From: Alphaproteobacteria bacterium
GTDB lineage: Bacteria > Pseudomonadota > Alphaproteobacteria > RF32 > CAG-239
DNA length: 64,000 bases
Direction: 5' to 3'
Assembly (NCBI GenBank): GCA_015062285.1
Contig: SUUY01000005.1
Coordinates: 21,170 to 85,169 of the forward strand
In this document: positions 9,877-17,951 of the stretch, in pieces
Layout of the letters: every line of letters begins with the position of its first letter
How positions within the stretch are numbered: position 1 is the first letter of the stretch
Translations under genes and position numbers: made by a program
The notes under the pieces: generated by a model
What the model was told of the DNA's origin: nothing
The model's database searches: none
Seen by the model: the letters and a program-made list of their open reading frames with translations, nothing else

Positions 9877-10251
9877 GTATTCCGGATAGACACGGGGAAC
9901 GAGGAACCACATCAGCGGAATCAGAACGATTCCAAGCGATGCTTGCCACAATGGCAAGAAAAAGAACCCCTGCCCAACTAAGCCTACTGCACTTAGCATG
10001 AAGAAGGCTTTCGCCATCCAGCGGCATGGGATTGCACTATCGTCATATCCTTTGTCAGACCCCATGCTACACAATGTAGACAAAAGGAATACTGAAAAGA
10101 AGATAATTGATGTAGACATCACCCAAGCATCACTGACTTCGGTTTTCCATGCTACATAATATCCTAAAAGGATAATTGTGACTATTGCCACAAAATAGCG
10201 GATTCCCGCGATTGGACCGTAATCGACCCTTCTAAATCCCAAATTGTTCAT
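9859..10251 (-). CDS. Orphan small membrane protein (130 residues, about four TM helices)
   Basis: I do not recognise the family. The protein has four likely membrane helices: IRYFVAIVTIILLGYYVAW, VMSTSIIFFSVFLLSTLC, MAKAFFMLSAVGLVGQGFFF and ASLGIVLIPLMWFLVP. It ends in a basic tail (YPEYKEKRA). It stands alone with its own promoter and terminator and no Shine-Dalgarno, the layout also seen for the genes at 16564, 35616, 39309 and 43263. It sits between the rpmI promoter and lolD, where it interrupts the spacing between two housekeeping operons. Likely an acquired cargo gene. Confidence 0.75.
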   Translation of the reverse strand: MNNLGFRRVDYGPIAGIRYFVAIVTIILLGYYVAWKTEVSDAWVMSTSIIFFSVFLLSTLCSMGSDKGYDDSAIPCRWMAKAFFMLSAVGLVGQGFFFLPLWQASLGIVLIPLMWFLVPRVYPEYKEKRA

Positions 10252-10282
10252 AATTATATTTTTTTAGTTAGTTAACAACGAT

Positions 10283-10311
10283 ATGATACCACAATTATCA
10301 CCCTTAGTCAA
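10283..10311 (-). promoter_or_regulatory. Sigma-70 promoter of the orphan membrane protein gene
   Basis: TTGACT and TATCAT on the minus strand are separated by exactly 17 nt. The leader to the ATG at 10251 is AT-rich (TTAACTAACTAAAAAAATA) and has no ribosome site. Confidence 0.8.
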
Positions 10312-10342
10312 CCCTGTGTTATCAAAATTTTGACAAAAAACC

Positions 10343-11053
10343 TTAATAGAAGTTTTTTTCTAATTTTCCAAGCTCAACCAATTTACCGTTTTGCAATGTC
10401 ACGACCCTATCCATTTGTTGGGCTAATTCCATATTATGTGTTGCAATCAAAGCCGAAAGTCCGGTTTCTTTAACAATCGCAATCAGTTCAGCAAAAACTG
10501 TTGCCGATGTTTTAGGATCTAGGTTTCCGGTTGGCTCATCTGCCAACAAAAGCTTCGGGGTATTTGCCAAAGCTCGAGCTATTGCCACTCTTTGCTGTTC
10601 ACCTCCGGAAAGTTCTGCCGGTCTGTGTTTTAAACGCTTCGCCAATCCCATTCTTTTCAAGAGCTTAACAGCTCTTTCTTGTGACAATGCAGGATTTGCA
10701 CCTGCAATAAGCAAGGGCAACATTACATTTTCTACCGCATCGAAATCAGGCAACAAATTATGATATTGATATACAAATCCCAAATAATCTCTTCGCAAAC
10801 TCGTTCTCAAAGCATCGCTACTTTTAGAACATTTTTGCCCGTTCAAATATATTTCACCTCCGGTTGGTTGGTCCAAAAGCCCTATAATTTGCAACATAGT
10901 AGATTTGCCTGAACCCGAAGGGCCAATCAAAGCCACAACCTCTCCTTTGGTAATTTCCAGATTGACCCCTCGCAAAACATCAAGCTTTTGGTTACCTTGC
11001 TTAAAAGAACGAGATATATTTTTCAGCTCCAAAATAGAAATTTCACTATTCAT
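10343..11053 (-). CDS. lolD: Lipoprotein-releasing ABC transporter ATP-binding protein
   Basis: A 236-residue ABC ATPase with Walker A GPSGSGKST, Q-loop region, signature LSGGEQQRVAIARAL, Walker B LLLADEPTGNLD and H-loop ATHN. The closest family is LolD/MacB-type, and the adjacent permease makes LolD the best call. It powers extraction of outer-membrane lipoproteins from the inner membrane for transfer to LolA. The start overlaps the end of the permease gene by 8 nt. Confidence 0.93.
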   Translation of the reverse strand: MNSEISILELKNISRSFKQGNQKLDVLRGVNLEITKGEVVALIGPSGSGKSTMLQIIGLLDQPTGGEIYLNGQKCSKSSDALRTSLRRDYLGFVYQYHNLLPDFDAVENVMLPLLIAGANPALSQERAVKLLKRMGLAKRLKHRPAELSGGEQQRVAIARALANTPKLLLADEPTGNLDPKTSATVFAELIAIVKETGLSALIATHNMELAQQMDRVVTLQNGKLVELGKLEKNFY

Positions 11054-12296
11054 AACGCAAAGCCTCCACCGGATCCATCTTAGCTGCTCGATAAGCAGGA
11101 TACAATGTTGCCAAAAACGACAGCAACAAAGATATTATAACTACTGTCAAAACTTCCATATTATCAACCTTTGCCGGCAACTTAGATAAGAAATATATTT
11201 CTGCTGAAAACAAATCTCTTCCCATTAGATATTGCAAGCCTTGACGAATTTCTTCAATATAGTGGCAAAACAACAAACCTAATACCAAACCGATACTTGT
11301 TCCTACTATCCCGATAAAAGCTCCGTCCATAAAGAATATACGCATAATCATTCCTTTGGTTGCACCCATTGTACGCAAAACTGCTACATCTCTGCCTTTA
11401 TCTTTTACAAGCATAATCAATCCGGTAATAATATTAAATGCCGCTACCAAAATAATCAGGGTTAAGATTATAAACATTACGTTTCGCTCAACATCAATAG
11501 CATTAAAGAATGCTGCATTTGTCTGTTTCCAGTCATAGACATATGCTCCACTCCCACTAACACTACGTTCAATACCTTTTCTGACCGGAGCAAGTAATTT
11601 TTCATCATCAATTGTCACATCAATATTACTAACAGCATTTTTAAGCCCAAAATAAACTTGAGCTGTTTCAAGCGGCATAAATATAAAATTAGAATCATAT
11701 TCATACATTCCCACTTCAAAAGTACCAATCACTTGATAAGATTTCATTCTTGGTACTGTTCCGAATGCTGTAACTTTTCCGTTAGGTGAAATTAATGTTA
11801 TTTTATCCCCGGGAACAACTCCCATCTTTGTCGCCAAACGAATTCCTAAAACAACGTTATCGCCGACAAAATCTTGCAAATCTACTTTTTTGAATGCTTC
11901 TTTCAAAATCGGTTTTTTTAATATATCTTCTGCAGATATTCCTCTAACCATTGCCCCTTCGGCAGACTTGCCGGCAGATACCAATAGCTGATTTTCAATC
12001 ATCGGAATAACCAATGAGACATGCTCAATTTCAGACAAATCCTTAACTGCTTGTTCATAATTATCAAAAGGATAACCGACCGGAGACATAATGCCGATAT
12101 GACCATTTATGCCCAAAATTCTACCCAACAACTCATGTCGAAAACCATTCATAACCGACATAACAATAATCAAGGTTGCCACACCAAGGGCAATACCGGC
12201 AAATGCAAAACCGGTAATCACCGAAATAAAACCCTCTTTCCGCTTAGCACGCAAATACCTTTTAGCAACCAAACGTTCAAATTTAGAAAAAAACAT
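11046..12296 (-). CDS. lolC: Lipoprotein-releasing system permease LolC/LolE
   Basis: A 416-residue MacB/FtsX-type permease: one N-terminal membrane helix (GFAFAGIALGVATLIIVMSV), a periplasmic domain to about residue 255, and three C-terminal helices (VMFIILTLIILVAAFNIITG, FMDGAFIGIVGTSIGLVLGL and LTVVIISLLLSFLATLYPAY). RAAKMDPVEALRYE at the end is typical. A single LolC/E gene implies a homodimer, as in most alphaproteobacteria (LolF-like). The start at 12296 follows AGGTGGAGAT. Confidence 0.92.
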   Translation of the reverse strand: MFFSKFERLVAKRYLRAKRKEGFISVITGFAFAGIALGVATLIIVMSVMNGFRHELLGRILGINGHIGIMSPVGYPFDNYEQAVKDLSEIEHVSLVIPMIENQLLVSAGKSAEGAMVRGISAEDILKKPILKEAFKKVDLQDFVGDNVVLGIRLATKMGVVPGDKITLISPNGKVTAFGTVPRMKSYQVIGTFEVGMYEYDSNFIFMPLETAQVYFGLKNAVSNIDVTIDDEKLLAPVRKGIERSVSGSGAYVYDWKQTNAAFFNAIDVERNVMFIILTLIILVAAFNIITGLIMLVKDKGRDVAVLRTMGATKGMIMRIFFMDGAFIGIVGTSIGLVLGLLFCHYIEEIRQGLQYLMGRDLFSAEIYFLSKLPAKVDNMEVLTVVIISLLLSFLATLYPAYRAAKMDPVEALRYE

Positions 12297-12374
12297 ATTT
12301 ATATCTCCACCTAGGTACATAATTTATAGTTTTTTTAATCAGGTTTTACAACAATGAACAATTATTATGTGTAT

Positions 12375-12411
12375 AAAAAAGCCGCAAAATCAATTCTGCG
12401 GCTTTTTTTAT
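12375..12411 (-). terminator. Intrinsic terminator downstream of the FlaF-like gene
   Basis: The perfect stem GCCGCAgaattgattttGCGGC is bounded by A and T runs on both strands. It sits 16 nt past the stop of the FlaF-like gene and upstream of lolC, so it insulates the two. Confidence 0.88.
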
Positions 12412-12426
12412 TATAAACATTTGCAA

Positions 12427-13095
12427 TTATGCTGATTTTTGAAAAGTAATCAATCCTTCGGAAATCTGCAAATTAGTATTGATTATGCTGTCAATCAAAG
12501 TGTCATTAACATTATCAATATTTCTTCCGAGTTCCAATGTCTTAGACGAAACATAATCAGCTAACTTAATTAAATTGGATCTTGTTTCTTCCGGCAATTC
12601 GGCATTCTTATCTTTTGCTAAAGTTTTAATATAAACCCACAACTGCAAATTATTATCCAAAGCACTAACCAATTCTTTAGAATTGTTATTTTCTCGAGCA
12701 TTAGAAAGATCAAGTGCACACTTCAACAGTGAAAAAGCTTCTTCTTTAGCCAAATTATTTCTTACAACAGCAAGCAGACCCTCAGAAATTTGCATATTGA
12801 TATTAGCCAAACAATCAAAATCAGCTTTGCTCATAGACACACCTTTAGAGAGCGTCATGCGTTCAACAAACTTTGAAAGTTTAAGCAAATTATCTTTAAT
12901 TTCTTGTGGAAGCAAGTTCTTTGCACTTTTAAGTGATGTTTCTATCTCTACCCACAACTTCAAATTTTCATCAAGAGTAAGAAGCTTCATTTGCTCGTTA
13001 TCGCTGGTAGATGCTTTAGAAAGAGCTTGAGCATATCCAAGCAAAAGCTTAGCTTCTTCTTCGGTGTATTTGATTTGTTCATCGGTAGTATTCAT
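12427..13095 (-). CDS. Double-domain FlaF-like flagellin regulator
   Basis: A 222-residue soluble protein made of two tandem copies of a FlaF-like unit. Copy 1 spans about residues 14-112 (LDENLKLWVEIE, LPQEIKDNLLKLSKFVERMT, ANINMQISEGL). Copy 2 spans about 118-219 (LDNNLQLWVYIK, LPEETRSNLIKLADYVSSKT, IINTNLQISEGL). FlaF proteins are normally about 120 residues with one unit and promote flagellin translation or secretion against FlbT in alphaproteobacteria. The gene follows the flgFGAH operon with a terminator between. Assignment rests on the pattern L..N..LW....-LP...+..+..L+.YV and ISEGL. Confidence 0.7.
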   Translation of the reverse strand: MNTTDEQIKYTEEEAKLLLGYAQALSKASTSDNEQMKLLTLDENLKLWVEIETSLKSAKNLLPQEIKDNLLKLSKFVERMTLSKGVSMSKADFDCLANINMQISEGLLAVVRNNLAKEEAFSLLKCALDLSNARENNNSKELVSALDNNLQLWVYIKTLAKDKNAELPEETRSNLIKLADYVSSKTLELGRNIDNVNDTLIDSIINTNLQISEGLITFQKSA

Positions 13096-13185
13096 TTACT
13101 CTTCCTTAATATTAAAAATTAACCCAAAATGACTGTAGCAATTATTTTTATTTATTTAAATAGCAAATAAAAAATAATCCACCTA

Positions 13186-13232
13186 AAAAAAGAGCTGTTT
13201 TTTAAGATTGGGGAAATAAAAACAGCTCTTGG
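13186..13232 (-). terminator. Intrinsic terminator of the flg operon
   Basis: On the minus strand a 13-bp stem (AAGAGCTGTTTTT with its complement) with a 15-nt loop is followed by six or more T. It lies 170 nt past the flgH stop and is the last of three hairpins there. The loop carries ATTTCCCCAATCTT. Confidence 0.85.
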
Positions 13233-13293
13233 GGAAAATATAGCTCTATTCTGGAGCTTTTAATTTAAGAAAAAATTGGGGAGACTTTTTCTT
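13186..13293 (-). ncRNA. Candidate 3'-UTR structured RNA with C-rich loops downstream of flgH
   Basis: Three consecutive hairpins lie between the flgH stop and the FlaF-like gene. The first is at 13267-13293 (stem AAGAAAAA/TTTTTCTT), the second at 13242-13258 (AGCTC/GAGCT) and the third is the terminator at 13190-13230. On the minus strand the outer two loops carry TCCCC (GTCTCCCCAAT and ATTTCCCCAATC). These loops complement the ribosome sites of flgF, flgG and flgH. Read on the plus strand the same loops would instead show GGGGA. Whether it is a separate RNA is inference. Confidence 0.4.
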
Positions 13294-13402
13294 AAAACTA
13301 TACACAATAATAAAGGAATCTTCTAACTACTAACCATCAAAAATCTATTTTGTTATTAATTCCGCAAATATGTTCCTGATTAGCTTATATAAAACTCTTA
13401 GC

Positions 13403-14164
13403 TTAGAACGGAGCTACTATATCCAACAACTGACGTCCATATCGCGGTTGTTGAACATCTGTAATAACACCCTCGCCGCCATAAGAAACTCTAAGCTCGG
13501 CAATTTTGCTCGATTCTATGGTGTTGTCAGATGTAATATCTGCTCTTCTGATAATACCTCGCACCGTAAGCTGTCTAACTTCATAGCTAACTCTTATTTC
13601 TTGCGTTCCTTCAATAACCAAATTTCCGTTCGGCAACACTTGCGTTACAACCGCAGCCATCGTCATGTCTATTTTTTCTTTACGATCAATCTTTCCATCA
13701 CCGGATATTTCGCGATTAGAATTGATATCAAACATATTATCCTTATCTACGGCATCCGGAAAAATCTTACCCAAATAACTCTCATACCCAAATAACGAAC
13801 CTATACCCATGGAGTCTTTATTATCATCACGATTCTGCTCCATTTCATTTTCCATCAAGGCATTGTCCTTGGCGGATACTTTTACGGTTATAATATCGCC
13901 TACTTTAGATGCTCTCTGATCCTTAAAAAATCCGCTAGACCCCTTACGCCACAAAGAATTTGGCGCCGAAGTGGCAACTTTATCTGACGGCATTGGCATC
14001 GAAACCGGTTCATAAGCTTTTGCCTCCACCGGATTTACAATCGGACTAAGTGGCGGTTCTTGCCCAATCCGCTGAATGCGAGACCACATTCCGCAACCTG
14101 ACAAAGATGTCATTAACATCAAAGCAGCCATTCCTTTAACCATATTTCTATTTGTATTTAACAT
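13403..14164 (-). CDS. flgH: Flagellar L-ring protein FlgH
   Basis: A 253-residue lipoprotein with a signal peptide ending in the lipobox LSGC (MVKGMAALMLMTSLSGC). The FlgH core is clear: LWRKGSSGFFKDQRASKVGD, ITVKVSAKDNALMENEMEQ, and near the end PNGNLVIEGTQEIRVSYE and RGIIRRADITSDNTI. It forms the outer-membrane ring around the flagellar rod. The ATG at 14164 lies 9 nt after GGGGAG and is preferred over a TTG 6 nt upstream. Last gene of flgF-flgG-flgA-flgH. Confidence 0.95.
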   Translation of the reverse strand: MLNTNRNMVKGMAALMLMTSLSGCGMWSRIQRIGQEPPLSPIVNPVEAKAYEPVSMPMPSDKVATSAPNSLWRKGSSGFFKDQRASKVGDIITVKVSAKDNALMENEMEQNRDDNKDSMGIGSLFGYESYLGKIFPDAVDKDNMFDINSNREISGDGKIDRKEKIDMTMAAVVTQVLPNGNLVIEGTQEIRVSYEVRQLTVRGIIRRADITSDNTIESSKIAELRVSYGGEGVITDVQQPRYGRQLLDIVAPF

Positions 14165-14184
14165 CGTCAATAGCTCCCCAACTA

Positions 14185-14889
14185 TTAGTCTGTTGTAATT
14201 TCTACTGTTTCGGCATCTATCACTTTTGCCTCAAATTTCTTTTTACTTTTTATGTTCTCAACTTCAACAGATTGCCCTTTGGCGCCATCTTCCAAAGCTT
14301 CTGCCAACGCGGTAATTTGCAAACCTTTTTTCTTATATAAAGAAGTAACTTTGCTTCCTTTCTTTACCACAATCACTTCACCTACATCTCTACTTGTAAC
14401 CAACTTTTCAGCTTTAATTTTCTTTTTAGCTTGTTTGCCTTCCAACGCATCATATGCTATTAAAGCATCATCTTTAATTCGGTTTGAACGCACTTTCTTT
14501 GTTTTCAAGATATCTTTTGTAATAATCTCATCTTTATTAATATCCCGAGCCAAAACATACACTTCTTGTAATTTATAAAATTTTCCGGTCAGCATAGTTT
14601 GATCTTGCAATTTGCCGTCGGCAAAAATTTCCGCCTTGGCCGAAAACTTGCTCTGATCTTCATTAGTATCCATTTGAGAAATCATAATTTTTGCTTTTTC
14701 AGCATTTTCAAACACAAAACTCGTTTGCCCGCCAAAAAATTCAACCTCGATGTTTTCATCAACACCTTGCTCTACAAATTCGGCAACAATAGCTGTCCTG
14801 AAATCACCCTCACTTAACAAAACCGAAGCTTGTACCGGCAGTGTCAACAGCACTAAAAAAGCTGATATAAATTTCCCCAAATTAGTCAT
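14185..14889 (-). CDS. flgA: Flagellar P-ring assembly chaperone FlgA
   Basis: A 234-residue secreted protein: signal peptide KFISAFLVLLTLPVQA, then an N-terminal region and a C-terminal SAF-like domain (VYVLARDINKDEIITKDIL through VTSRDVGEVIVVKKGSKVT, LYKKKGLQITALAEALEDG, KGQSVEVENIKSKK). FlgA helps polymerise the P-ring protein FlgI in the periplasm. The gene begins 1 nt after the flgG stop without a strong ribosome site, suggesting translational coupling. Confidence 0.92.
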   Translation of the reverse strand: MTNLGKFISAFLVLLTLPVQASVLLSEGDFRTAIVAEFVEQGVDENIEVEFFGGQTSFVFENAEKAKIMISQMDTNEDQSKFSAKAEIFADGKLQDQTMLTGKFYKLQEVYVLARDINKDEIITKDILKTKKVRSNRIKDDALIAYDALEGKQAKKKIKAEKLVTSRDVGEVIVVKKGSKVTSLYKKKGLQITALAEALEDGAKGQSVEVENIKSKKKFEAKVIDAETVEITTD

Positions 14890-14890
14890 T

Positions 14891-15679
14891 TTACTTCAAC
14901 TGGTTAATTGTGTTTAACATTTGATCAGAGGTAGAGATAATTTTAGAGTTCATCTCATAAGCTCTTTGTGCCGATACCAACTCAGTAATTTCTGTTACCG
15001 GATTTACATTTGATGTAGAAAGATAACCTTGCAAAACAGCACCAAAACCCTCACTATCGGGATTATCTAATACCGGAGCACCGGAAGCTGCAGTTTCTGT
15101 AAACAAATTGTTCCCGATTGCTTCCAAACCAGCCTCATTAACAAATGTGGCTAATTCCAGCTGCCCAACATTAATTTCGTCTGTTTCGCCGTCTTGTTTA
15201 ACCCAAACCTCGCCTGAACTGTTTACATAAATCTCTGTAGCATCTTCAGGAATTGTAATTTCCGGTTGCACCACGTAACCATCATGCGTCACAATCACGC
15301 CGTCTCCATTACGTTGGAAAGCTCCATCTCTGGTATATGCTGTTCCTTTTCCTTCCGGAAGCTCCACTTGAAAATAGCCTCTTCCTTTAATTGCCAAATC
15401 CAGATCATTACCGGTACTGGTTAAGCTTCCACCATCGGTAATCCTGTACACAGCAGCAGTTCTAACACCCAAACCGAGCTGAATACCTGAAGGAACAACT
15501 GTATTATCTGCGGTAGAAGATGCCCCCGGACGAATAATATTTTGATACAACAAATCATTAAACTCGGCTCTGCGTTTGGTATAAGCAGTTGTGTTCATAT
15601 TGGCAATATTGTTGGAAATTACATCAACATTAGTCTGCTGTGCCAGCATTCCTGTTGCCCCAATATGTAAAGATCTCAT
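14891..15679 (-). CDS. flgG: Flagellar distal rod protein FlgG
   Basis: A 262-residue axial protein. The N-terminus shows the rod/hook signature (ATGMLAQQTNVDVISNNIAN) and the C-terminus the matching helix (GYLSTSNVNPVTEITELV, QRAYEMNSKIISTSDQML). FlgG forms the distal rod that crosses the periplasm and outer membrane. The ribosome site is GGGGAAATAAAATG. It follows flgF by 20 nt. Confidence 0.97.
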   Translation of the reverse strand: MRSLHIGATGMLAQQTNVDVISNNIANMNTTAYTKRRAEFNDLLYQNIIRPGASSTADNTVVPSGIQLGLGVRTAAVYRITDGGSLTSTGNDLDLAIKGRGYFQVELPEGKGTAYTRDGAFQRNGDGVIVTHDGYVVQPEITIPEDATEIYVNSSGEVWVKQDGETDEINVGQLELATFVNEAGLEAIGNNLFTETAASGAPVLDNPDSEGFGAVLQGYLSTSNVNPVTEITELVSAQRAYEMNSKIISTSDQMLNTINQLK

Positions 15680-15699
15680 TTTATTTCCCCTTTATAAAA

Positions 15700-16443
15700 T
15701 TACGCCAGCTGTGCGTATGTTGAAATTGTGTTAGATAAGCGTTCATGCTCTTCGTCTATCATTTGTTGCACATATTCATAAGAGCGTTGAACATTAATAA
15801 GACGTGTCATTTCTTCAATGGCATTAACATTAGATTTTTCCACGGCTCCTTGAATCACAACAACATTATCATTGGCAACTTCCATAGCATTGCCATCAAC
15901 GTTTTCAAACATTGTTCCTGCAACTTTGAGCAATTTTTGATTATCGGCAAATGTTGCCAACTTCAAACGACCGATAACTCCGTTTTCGGTCATAACATCT
16001 CCGGTTTCTGTGATTGTGATTTCAGTTTCGCCCGGAGCAAAAAACAACGGCTCATTATTTTGTGACAAAACAATATCTCCGTCCGATGTCACCAACATCC
16101 CTTCAGAACTTAAAGAAAACTGCCCTTTTCTTGTGTACATTTCACCGGCTTTTGTTTCCAAGCAAAAGAAGGCATCACCCTTAATTGCCACATCAAAAGT
16201 ATTACCGGTGTCCATAATTGCACCCTCGGCAAAATTTTGAAAACTGCCAAAATCTTCGGTAAAATATAGCGGAGCCGAGCCAATTCCTTTGGCATCTTCA
16301 GTCTGCACCATATAAGAAGTAAATAAAGCCTCGTCTTGCTTAAAACCGGCTGTGTTCATATTAGCCATATTGTTGGAAATAATATCCATTTGCTTCCACA
16401 AAGCCATCTGACGAGACAATGCTATGTAATTTGTATTATCCAT
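15700..16443 (-). CDS. flgF: Flagellar proximal rod protein FlgF
   Basis: A 247-residue axial protein, shorter than FlgG, starting MDNTNYIALSRQMALWKQMD and containing ISNNMANMNTAGFKQDE. The C-terminus has GAVEKSNVNAIEEMTRLINV followed by QRSYEYVQQMI. It builds the proximal rod. The leader AAGATTGGGGAATATAAATG carries the ribosome site, and 12 nt of it is complementary to the loop of the hairpin downstream of flgH. First gene of the flg operon here. Confidence 0.96.
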   Translation of the reverse strand: MDNTNYIALSRQMALWKQMDIISNNMANMNTAGFKQDEALFTSYMVQTEDAKGIGSAPLYFTEDFGSFQNFAEGAIMDTGNTFDVAIKGDAFFCLETKAGEMYTRKGQFSLSSEGMLVTSDGDIVLSQNNEPLFFAPGETEITITETGDVMTENGVIGRLKLATFADNQKLLKVAGTMFENVDGNAMEVANDNVVVIQGAVEKSNVNAIEEMTRLINVQRSYEYVQQMIDEEHERLSNTISTYAQLA

Positions 16444-16523
16444 TTATATTCCCCAATCTTTCGGATAAATAAAACCATTTGCCATTACATATGCAAAAGT
16501 CGTGCCAATTTTCAAAAACGCAC

Positions 16524-16558
16524 AAAAAAAACGGATAACCTTTTGGGGTTATCCGTTA
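16524..16558 (-). terminator. Terminator of the 106-residue orphan gene
   Basis: A 10-bp stem (ACGGATAACC/GGTTATCCGT) with loop CCCCAAA is followed on the minus strand by eight T. It begins 6 nt past the stop codon. Confidence 0.88.
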
Positions 16559-16563
16559 GTTTT

Positions 16564-16884
16564 CTATTCAAGTTCAATCGCTCGACAAACAAGCTCCGCA
16601 TACTCATCGCCGACAATTTCGGTAATTTTCTGCGTCATTTCTGCCTTTTCAGCATTATTGAACTTGATGCGGAGAAGCTGCTCCAACAGAAGTTCGGTGG
16701 CCTTTGGTGTTGGTTTTTCAGCCGAAACGATTATTCCCTGTCTTATCGCCTCAACCAAGCCACATGCATTTAAGTTCATCGGAACAGGCTTGATGTAGGA
16801 ACTCTGAACTTTCACATCAACAACATTCTCACATCTGTTTGAAAACTTTTCGTTTGCAAATCTGACAAGATCAATTTTTTCCAT
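16564..16884 (-). CDS. Orphan protein, 106 residues
   Basis: No family is recognised. It is a soluble, mostly helical protein with one central Cys-containing segment (NLNACGLVEAIRQGIIVSAE) and a C-terminal amphipathic helical part (TELLLEQLLRIKFNNAEKAE, ITEIVGDEYAELVCRAIELE). It stands alone with its own promoter and terminator, and its leader (AACAAATTAAAAAAAAACTATT) has no ribosome site, like four other genes in the window. It lies between flgF and era on the same strand but is transcriptionally independent. Confidence 0.7.
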   Translation of the reverse strand: MEKIDLVRFANEKFSNRCENVVDVKVQSSYIKPVPMNLNACGLVEAIRQGIIVSAEKPTPKATELLLEQLLRIKFNNAEKAEMTQKITEIVGDEYAELVCRAIELE

Positions 16885-16927
16885 AATAGTTTTTTTTTAA
16901 TTTGTTAAACATGTGTATCTGACTGCC

Positions 16928-16956
16928 TCAATAGCACATTTTAAATCAAATGTAAA
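16928..16956 (-). promoter_or_regulatory. Sigma-70 promoter of the 106-residue orphan gene
   Basis: TTTACA and TATTGA on the minus strand are separated by 17 nt. The start codon follows about 44 nt downstream of the -10. Confidence 0.75.
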
Positions 16957-17051
16957 GCACTATTTGTCTATTTTTTGTCCTTGCAACAAAAAGGCTTGGT
17001 TTTCCAAGCCCCTCTAATCACTTCCGCCTAATCACTAACAACTAACAGCTT

Positions 17052-17951
17052 TTAATCGAATTTAAGCCCCCAGGTTCGATACCGCTCTGCATCATCTTGC
17101 CAGTTTTCCCGTACTTTAACAAATAAAAAGAGATGAACACGCTCTTCCAATAACTCTTCTATTTCCTTTCGTGCAGATTGCCCGATTCTTTTAATCATTT
17201 GACCACCGCGACCAAGAATAATCACTTTCTGGCTATCCCTTGCAACATAAATCGTTATCTCTGCCCTAACAGACCCATCTTCTTTCCGTTCCCAAAGCTC
17301 GGGCTCCACAGTTAGCTCATAAGGAAGTTCCTGCCTCAAATATAAAAACAATTTTTCTCTGACAATTTCTGCCGCCAACATTTTAAGAGGCATATCAGAC
17401 ATCTGATCTTCTGGATAATACCAAGGGCTTTGCGGCAAATTATCGGCAATATATTTATATAAATCTTGTGTATTTTGCCCTGTTTCGGCAGAAATAAAAA
17501 ACGTTTCCTTAAAACTTCCTTCTTGGTTAATAGCTTGACTCAAACCCAGTAACTTTTCTTTTTGGATCAAATCTATTTTATTTAACACCAATATCGCTTC
17601 TATCTTCCGCTTATTCAAACGAGCGATAATACTGCGAGTTTCATCGTCAAACCCTCTTTTGGCATCAACCACCAAAATCACCATATCGGCATCACCAACA
17701 CCATCCCAAGCAGCTCCTACCATTGCTTTGTCAAGTCGTCTCTTTGGCTTAAAAATCCCCGGTGTATCTAAAAATATAATTTGAGTATTCTCAAAAACAC
17801 CAATACCTTTTACCTGAGTACGAGTTGTTTGCACTTTAGGAGAAACTATCGATACTTTAGATCCTACAAAATTATTGGTGATAGTCGATTTTCCGGCATT
17901 TGGAGCACCAATCAAAGCCACAAAACCGCATCTTGTTACAGCATCAGTCAT
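17052..17951 (-). CDS. era: GTPase Era
   Basis: A 299-residue protein of normal Era length. G1 GAPNAGKST, G3 DTPGIF, G4 NKIDLI, followed by the KH domain (KVIILGRGGQMIKRIGQSAR). Era binds 16S rRNA and couples 30S maturation to growth. I start it at 17951, where GGAGC precedes the ATG and the gene overlaps the end of rnc by 8 nt; a longer frame upstream is just rnc sequence. Typical rnc-era coupling. Confidence 0.97.
   Translation of the reverse strand: MTDAVTRCGFVALIGAPNAGKSTITNNFVGSKVSIVSPKVQTTRTQVKGIGVFENTQIIFLDTPGIFKPKRRLDKAMVGAAWDGVGDADMVILVVDAKRGFDDETRSIIARLNKRKIEAILVLNKIDLIQKEKLLGLSQAINQEGSFKETFFISAETGQNTQDLYKYIADNLPQSPWYYPEDQMSDMPLKMLAAEIVREKLFLYLRQELPYELTVEPELWERKEDGSVRAEITIYVARDSQKVIILGRGGQMIKRIGQSARKEIEELLEERVHLFLFVKVRENWQDDAERYRTWGLKFD

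Noticed and set aside
16928..16956. Class-specific flagellar promoter (sigma-54 or sigma-28)
   Set aside because: The elements fit sigma-70 with 17-nt spacing and belong to an orphan gene that is upstream of flgF only by position.
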